11,537 bases of DNA from Zancudomyces culisetae (taxonomy: Eukaryota; Kickxellomycota; Harpellomycetes; Harpellales; Legeriomycetaceae). The notes below the pieces were generated by a model. It did no database searches, had not been told where the DNA came from, and saw nothing but the letters and a program-made list of their open reading frames with translations. The first letter of the stretch is position 1. Each line of letters opens with the position of its first letter. Below are positions 8,533 to 11,537 of this stretch, piece after piece. A program made the translations under genes and the position numbers. The DNA is taken from assembly GCA_001969505.1 (NCBI GenBank), contig LSSK01001593.1, positions 1-11,537 of the forward strand, read 5' to 3'.

Positions 8533-8540
8533 TATATAAA
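8533..8540 (+). promoter_or_regulatory. TATA box for the protease-homologue gene
   Basis: TATATAAA lies 122 bp upstream of the ATG at 8662. Distance and perfect match to the TATA consensus make it a good core-promoter candidate. TATA-containing promoters are commonly associated with regulated rather than housekeeping genes in fungi. Confidence 0.45.
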
Positions 8541-8661
8541 CCCTGTGTTTTCAAAGGTACCACGGGTTGAGAGAATAGTATTCTTATCTTTTTATCAAGT
8601 TAAAAAGTCAATTAGCTAGTCAAAGCCTTATCTGATAGCCAATATTTACAAGACAAGGAAG

Positions 8662-9889
8662 ATGTTAAAACAGTCTCTATACACGCTATTTGCCTTGATG
8701 CTAACACAGCAAACATTTCAGCAAAATGTTCAAGATTCACAAGGCATCAAGCAGTTTAAAGTAAACGAGAATAGGAATGTCACAACAAAAACAAGAGAAG
8801 TGCATCATAGAACAGATGGGATTGTGGTTGTTGACCTTTCAATGGCTTATAACAAGCGACATTACTGCATGGGTGCAGCTGTAAGCCATGATAAAATTGT
8901 GGTCAGTGCATCGTGTTTTATGGATCTTGAACCTGTGTTCACCAGGGATTACATTCTTGATTTCTCTTCATTTGGTTTTATTAATAATATATACGTTTAT
9001 GCGTATGGGAGAAATGAGGAACTGTTTGATCAAAATGGTAATATGCAGATTTTATGAATTGTAAAAGTGTTATAGCTATTATATTTCACATTTAGTGCAT
9101 AAATAGAGTGTATATATTAATGTGTGTATAATAATTATAGCTCCGTTCAACAGTAAAGTCTATGCTCCACTAAAAAAACACAGAGGGGTTGAGAAGGTGA
9201 ATTACGGGCCATTGGATGCGCGTGATAAGTATGGAACTCCTTTATCACAGCAGTATGTTGTTTTGACGTTAAATGGTAGTGAACCAAAGAGTTTGTTCAC
9301 CAGATTTTTCTCAATACATCCAGATAGTTTTGTTGACAGAAAAAAGCTAGTTCAGTTTGACTATTTTTATAATAAGGAAAGAAACACTTTGGAAAATATG
9401 AAACCTACCTACAACAGTGCCAAGTATACACCCATTTCAAACTGTTTCTACTACTATATGGAGAATGATGAGATACGTTTTACAAAAGAACAAACAGTAA
9501 TAAAAAAGGGATTCATGCAAGATGGGGAAACTGTGGATGATACAGTGGCAAAAGTAGGTCCAAAAACAGAAAAAAAGAGTCATAAATGCATACTCGGGTA
9601 TGAAAAAGAGGATAAAAGCTATGAGGTTGTGCAATATGGTAGTCTATTTTTCCAAACAAAAAAAATAAAACATAACCCAACCACTGGAAGTCAAAATGAT
9701 GTGAAGCCATCTGGCACAGGCAGGAGGGCGAAGGCTGGAGAATCGACAGTTGAGTTGGTGGGGATAAGCAATGCCGTTAAATGTGGCGATAGCGAGGATG
9801 ACAGTACTTGTGAATACGTTGTATACCCTGTCGCCCGCTCCAGCTGGATCATTCGCGATATCAATGGCGATGGGTTTGAAATATGGTGA
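8662..9889 (+). CDS. Secreted trypsin-fold (S1) protein, catalytically dead homologue
   Basis: Exons 8662-9037 and 9141-9889 (intron 9038-9140, GTAATA...TTATAG) encode 374 aa. A hydrophobic N-terminus (SLYTLFALMLT, about residues 5-15) suggests a signal peptide, hence secretion. Trypsin-fold marks: YCMGAAVSHDKIVVSASC (68-85) matches the chymotrypsin Cys42-Cys58 segment with exactly 16-residue Cys spacing; QYVVLTL (163-169) matches the Asp102 strand; CILGYEKEDK (275-284) with YGSLFF (291-296) matches the Cys182 to Ser195 region; VELVGISN...C (329-340) and VVYPVARSSWIIRDI (352-366) match the last strand and helix. The residue at His57 is Ser84, the Asp102 position is Gln or Tyr, and Ser195 is replaced by Tyr or Gln. 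So all three catalytic residues look lost, and proteolysis is not expected. N-glycosylation sequons lie at N39 and N170. The protein is longer than typical trypsins because of loop insertions. Roles of such homologues (binding, decoy, regulator) are inference. Confidence 0.8.
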
Positions 9890-10000
9890 GTTGGCATAAA
9901 CCCAGTGAGGCATGTGCAGACAGTACAGATATATATAGTAGTGTTGGTTTATTCTACATGTTTGCAGTTTTATTTTATCTAGTTAACCTATTTAACTCTG

Positions 10001-10006
10001 AATAAA
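10001..10006 (+). terminator. Polyadenylation signal of the protease-homologue gene
   Basis: AATAAA lies 112 bp after the TGA at 9887-9889, a normal position for a 3'-end signal. If the alternative spliced tail is real, its stop codon (10003-10005) would overlap this hexamer. Confidence 0.45.
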
Positions 10007-10170
10007 GAGAAATGGTTTGGGGGTAGATACGTACTTTGATGTTCAAACATTTGTGACAGGATGAACTATAATAATACTGCTTTAGAGCCAAGAAAAATTG
10101 TTACCCTGACTAGGATGAAGATGGGGAGGCAAGTTGGCTAGGGTATGGTGGGGTTGGTTTGATTTAATTT

Positions 10171-10378
10171 CCAAAACGCGAAAAAAAAAAGATTAACAGG
10201 AAAAAAAAGAAAATAATTAAAGAAAAAAAATACTCTTGTAAATAAAGATTTTGGAGGGGATTTTAAAGATTAAAGTTTTGATAATAGTAATAGGAAGTTA
10301 GTTGGATAGGTATAACGAGGAAAAAAAAAGACGACACTGGGATAACTGGTAACTTTTATAAAGATTGAGAAAAAAAAA
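10171..10378 (+). promoter_or_regulatory. Poly(dA) tract cluster upstream of LEO1
   Basis: Five A-tracts of 8-10 bases lie at 10181-10190, 10201-10208, 10223-10230, 10321-10329 and 10370-10378, ending about 95 bp before the LEO1 ATG. Poly(dA:dT) tracts are known in fungi to exclude nucleosomes and to mark constitutive promoters. An AACGCGAAA motif at 10175-10183, similar to MBF/E2F-type sites, sits at the left edge. Confidence 0.4.
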
Positions 10379-10472
10379 CTCGCAATCTAGTACAGGAATC
10401 CGTTTTTTTCATCCAGAGATTGAAAGGAGGGAGGAAAAAGGGAAGAAATAAAGGAAGGCTAAATAAGTTTGG

Positions 10473-11537
10473 ATGGAATTTGAAGATAGAGAAGGTGGAT
10501 CCGAAATGCGAGAGATCGAGGATAGGCGCCAGAATCTGACAGAGGATATAGACGAAGAAATGGAGGATGAGAGCATAAAGGGGCAATCAGAACGAGAGGA
10601 TGATGATCAAGAGAGTAAATGGGGAGACATATTTGGAGAGAGTGAAGATGAGAATGAGGGCAAAGAAAATAGGAATGAGGAGAATAAAAGTGTTGAAGAG
10701 GAGTTTGAAGAATATGAAGGTGAAAAACGAATCAATGAACGGAGTGCTATAGAAGATATGTTTGGGAGCGAGAGTGAAGATCATTTGGAAAAAGAAGAAC
10801 AAGAAAAAAGTGAACAAGATGAGGAAGAAGATGAGATAATTGGAAAACAAGAAATCCGGGTAATGGAGGCAGAGGTGAGCAAACAGCAACAGATATCTAC
10901 AAACACACAAATCCTGGTAATGGCGAAATTACCCAAGGGGTTGAAGGTGGAACCCAAAGAATTTGTGGAGAGCAAGTGGTCTGATGCGTTTGAAAGGGAG
11001 AGAGAGGAGTATTTTAAGCGAAAAGGAGGCAGAAAGAGCGCAAAAGTAGCAAAGGAATGGGGGGAGGTGGCAAAGACAGCAATGGAAAATACAATCAGAT
11101 GGGGAAAACGCGATCCACAGGCAGATGGCAGCGAAGGCGTTACAAATACATACCTGGTGAGTTGGAGCAATGGAACAATGACACTACATGTAGGAGATGC
11201 AGAGCCGTTTTTGATTGAGGGAACTTCGCTAGTAGGAGAAGTTGAGCCAATAGCAAAGCCAGACGCACAGGGTGCAGGGGCGATGGCAGCAGCAGGAGGG
11301 GCGGCGAGTCTGGCCAAAAATGCAATCAAAGAAAGCAATGTATTTGTTGCCTCACACCACAATCAGGAAGGGTTGCTAGAGGTACAGGCGCGGATTAATG
11401 AGAGCTGGGTGGTTAGGGCAAACAGTGCGTCGCAGGTGCGAGTGTTGACGACAGCGGCAGGAGAGGCAGGAGGATATTATAATGATGGTCGGGCAGGAAC
11501 CAGCAATACAGTACTCCCAGGGCTGTCAGAAGAAGCG
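10473..11537 (+). CDS. LEO1: Leo1, Paf1-complex subunit (3'-truncated by window)
   Basis: ATG at 10473 is the first in-frame ATG after an in-frame TAA nine bases upstream; 355 codons stay open to the window end. Leo1 belongs to the Paf1 complex, which travels with RNA polymerase II and supports elongation and histone modification. Residues 1-150 are highly acidic and probably disordered, with two related motifs, DIFGESEDEN (52-61) and DMFGSESEDH (95-104), as typically seen in Leo1 N-termini. The conserved core follows: AKLPKGLKVEP (151-161), ENTIRW (205-210), VSWSNGTMTLHVGDAEPF (229-246), and NVFVASHHNQEGLLEVQARI (289-308), matching the Leo1 order LP..L.VE, ENTIRWR, WSDGSMSLH.G and LF....G.LQ. 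An Ala/Gly-rich insertion (about 265-283) sits in a loop between core strands. No intron is seen in this part, in contrast to SEC1. The C-terminus is outside the window. Confidence 0.9.
   Translation, partial: MEFEDREGGSEMREIEDRRQNLTEDIDEEMEDESIKGQSEREDDDQESKWGDIFGESEDENEGKENRNEENKSVEEEFEEYEGEKRINERSAIEDMFGSESEDHLEKEEQEKSEQDEEEDEIIGKQEIRVMEAEVSKQQQISTNTQILVMAKLPKGLKVEPKEFVESKWSDAFEREREEYFKRKGGRKSAKVAKEWGEVAKTAMENTIRWGKRDPQADGSEGVTNTYLVSWSNGTMTLHVGDAEPFLIEGTSLVGEVEPIAKPDAQGAGAMAAAGGAASLAKNAIKESNVFVASHHNQEGLLEVQARINESWVVRANSASQVRVLTTAAGEAGGYYNDGRAGTSNTVLPGLSEEA

Larger units (their letters stand above)
7043..8661. other. Divergent intergenic spacer
   Basis: About 1.6 kb separates the starts of the LRR gene (-) and the protease-homologue gene (+). 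It contains A- and T-homopolymer tracts (for example around 7239-7250 and 7385-7395), a TTTTTA-rich run (7621-7655), and a TATA box at 8533. Open frames at 7151-7495, 8133-8321 (+) and 8229-8498 (-) have no recognisable protein features and run through homopolymers; I treat them as chance. The frame at 7667-7909 is listed separately. Confidence 0.6.
9890..10472. other. Intergenic: protease-homologue 3' flank and LEO1 promoter
   Basis: The left part is the 3' flank with AATAAA at 10001. The rest, up to the LEO1 ATG, is strongly purine-rich on the plus strand and carries several A-tracts. No coding frame is credible, except for the short hydrophobic extension at 9939-10005 discussed under findings. 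Confidence 0.6.

Noticed and set aside
9437-9913. Minus-strand frames across the protease-homologue exon 2
   Set aside because: They are antisense shadows. The plus strand has the signal peptide, the trypsin-fold landmarks and a proper splice junction.
10356-11362. Minus-strand frames opposite LEO1
   Set aside because: They are complements of a purine-rich coding strand (Phe/Leu/Ser-rich). The plus frame contains the conserved Leo1 core.
1-11537. CRISPR array, bacterial operon features, rRNA genes
   Set aside because: No spaced direct repeats, Shine-Dalgarno-linked gene runs or rRNA-like sequence were seen. The window is eukaryotic with spliceosomal introns.

Overview
The window is nuclear DNA from a eukaryote, most likely a fungus. 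It is AT-rich and has spliceosomal introns with GTAAGT/GTATG-type donors. It encodes a Sec1/Munc18 exocytosis protein, the Paf1-complex subunit Leo1, and a leucine-rich-repeat protein with a C-terminal cysteine block that I recognise as a fungal family. The Sec1 sequence reads closer to animal Munc18 than to filamentous-ascomycete Sec1, and there is a secreted trypsin-fold protein. Together with the high intron density this suggests an early-diverging (zygomycete-grade) fungus, possibly an insect-associated one. That placement is an inference.

Layout, left to right. Positions 1-300 (+) are the C-terminal end of an unrecognised gene. Positions 301-955 are a convergent intergenic gap with a 7-bp tandem repeat, a perfect hairpin and polyadenylation-like signals. 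Positions 956-4688 (-) are a 12-exon SEC1-like gene, reconstructed completely (737 aa), with every exon joining in frame. Positions 4689-5776 hold the SEC1 promoter, the 3' flank of the next gene and one doubtful 53-aa hydrophobic ORF. Positions 5777-7042 (-) are a 3-exon gene for a 361-aa (or 353-aa) LRR protein. Positions 7043-8661 are a long divergent spacer with one unexplained 81-codon open frame and a TATA box near its right end. Positions 8662-9889 (+) are a 2-exon gene for a secreted trypsin-fold protein in which all three catalytic residues appear to be replaced. Positions 9890-10472 are 3' flank followed by an A-tract-rich promoter. Positions 10473-11537 (+) are the start of LEO1, without introns as far as seen and truncated by the window edge.

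The genes do not form an operon or an obvious functional cluster: SEC1 (vesicle fusion) and LEO1 (transcription elongation) are housekeeping genes. The least ordinary items are the catalytically dead S1 protease homologue, with a possible alternative splice at its stop codon that would add a hydrophobic tail, and the finding that all 14 introns I could place end in TAG, usually preceded by A-rich sequence instead of a polypyrimidine tract. I did not find a convincing novel multi-gene system.
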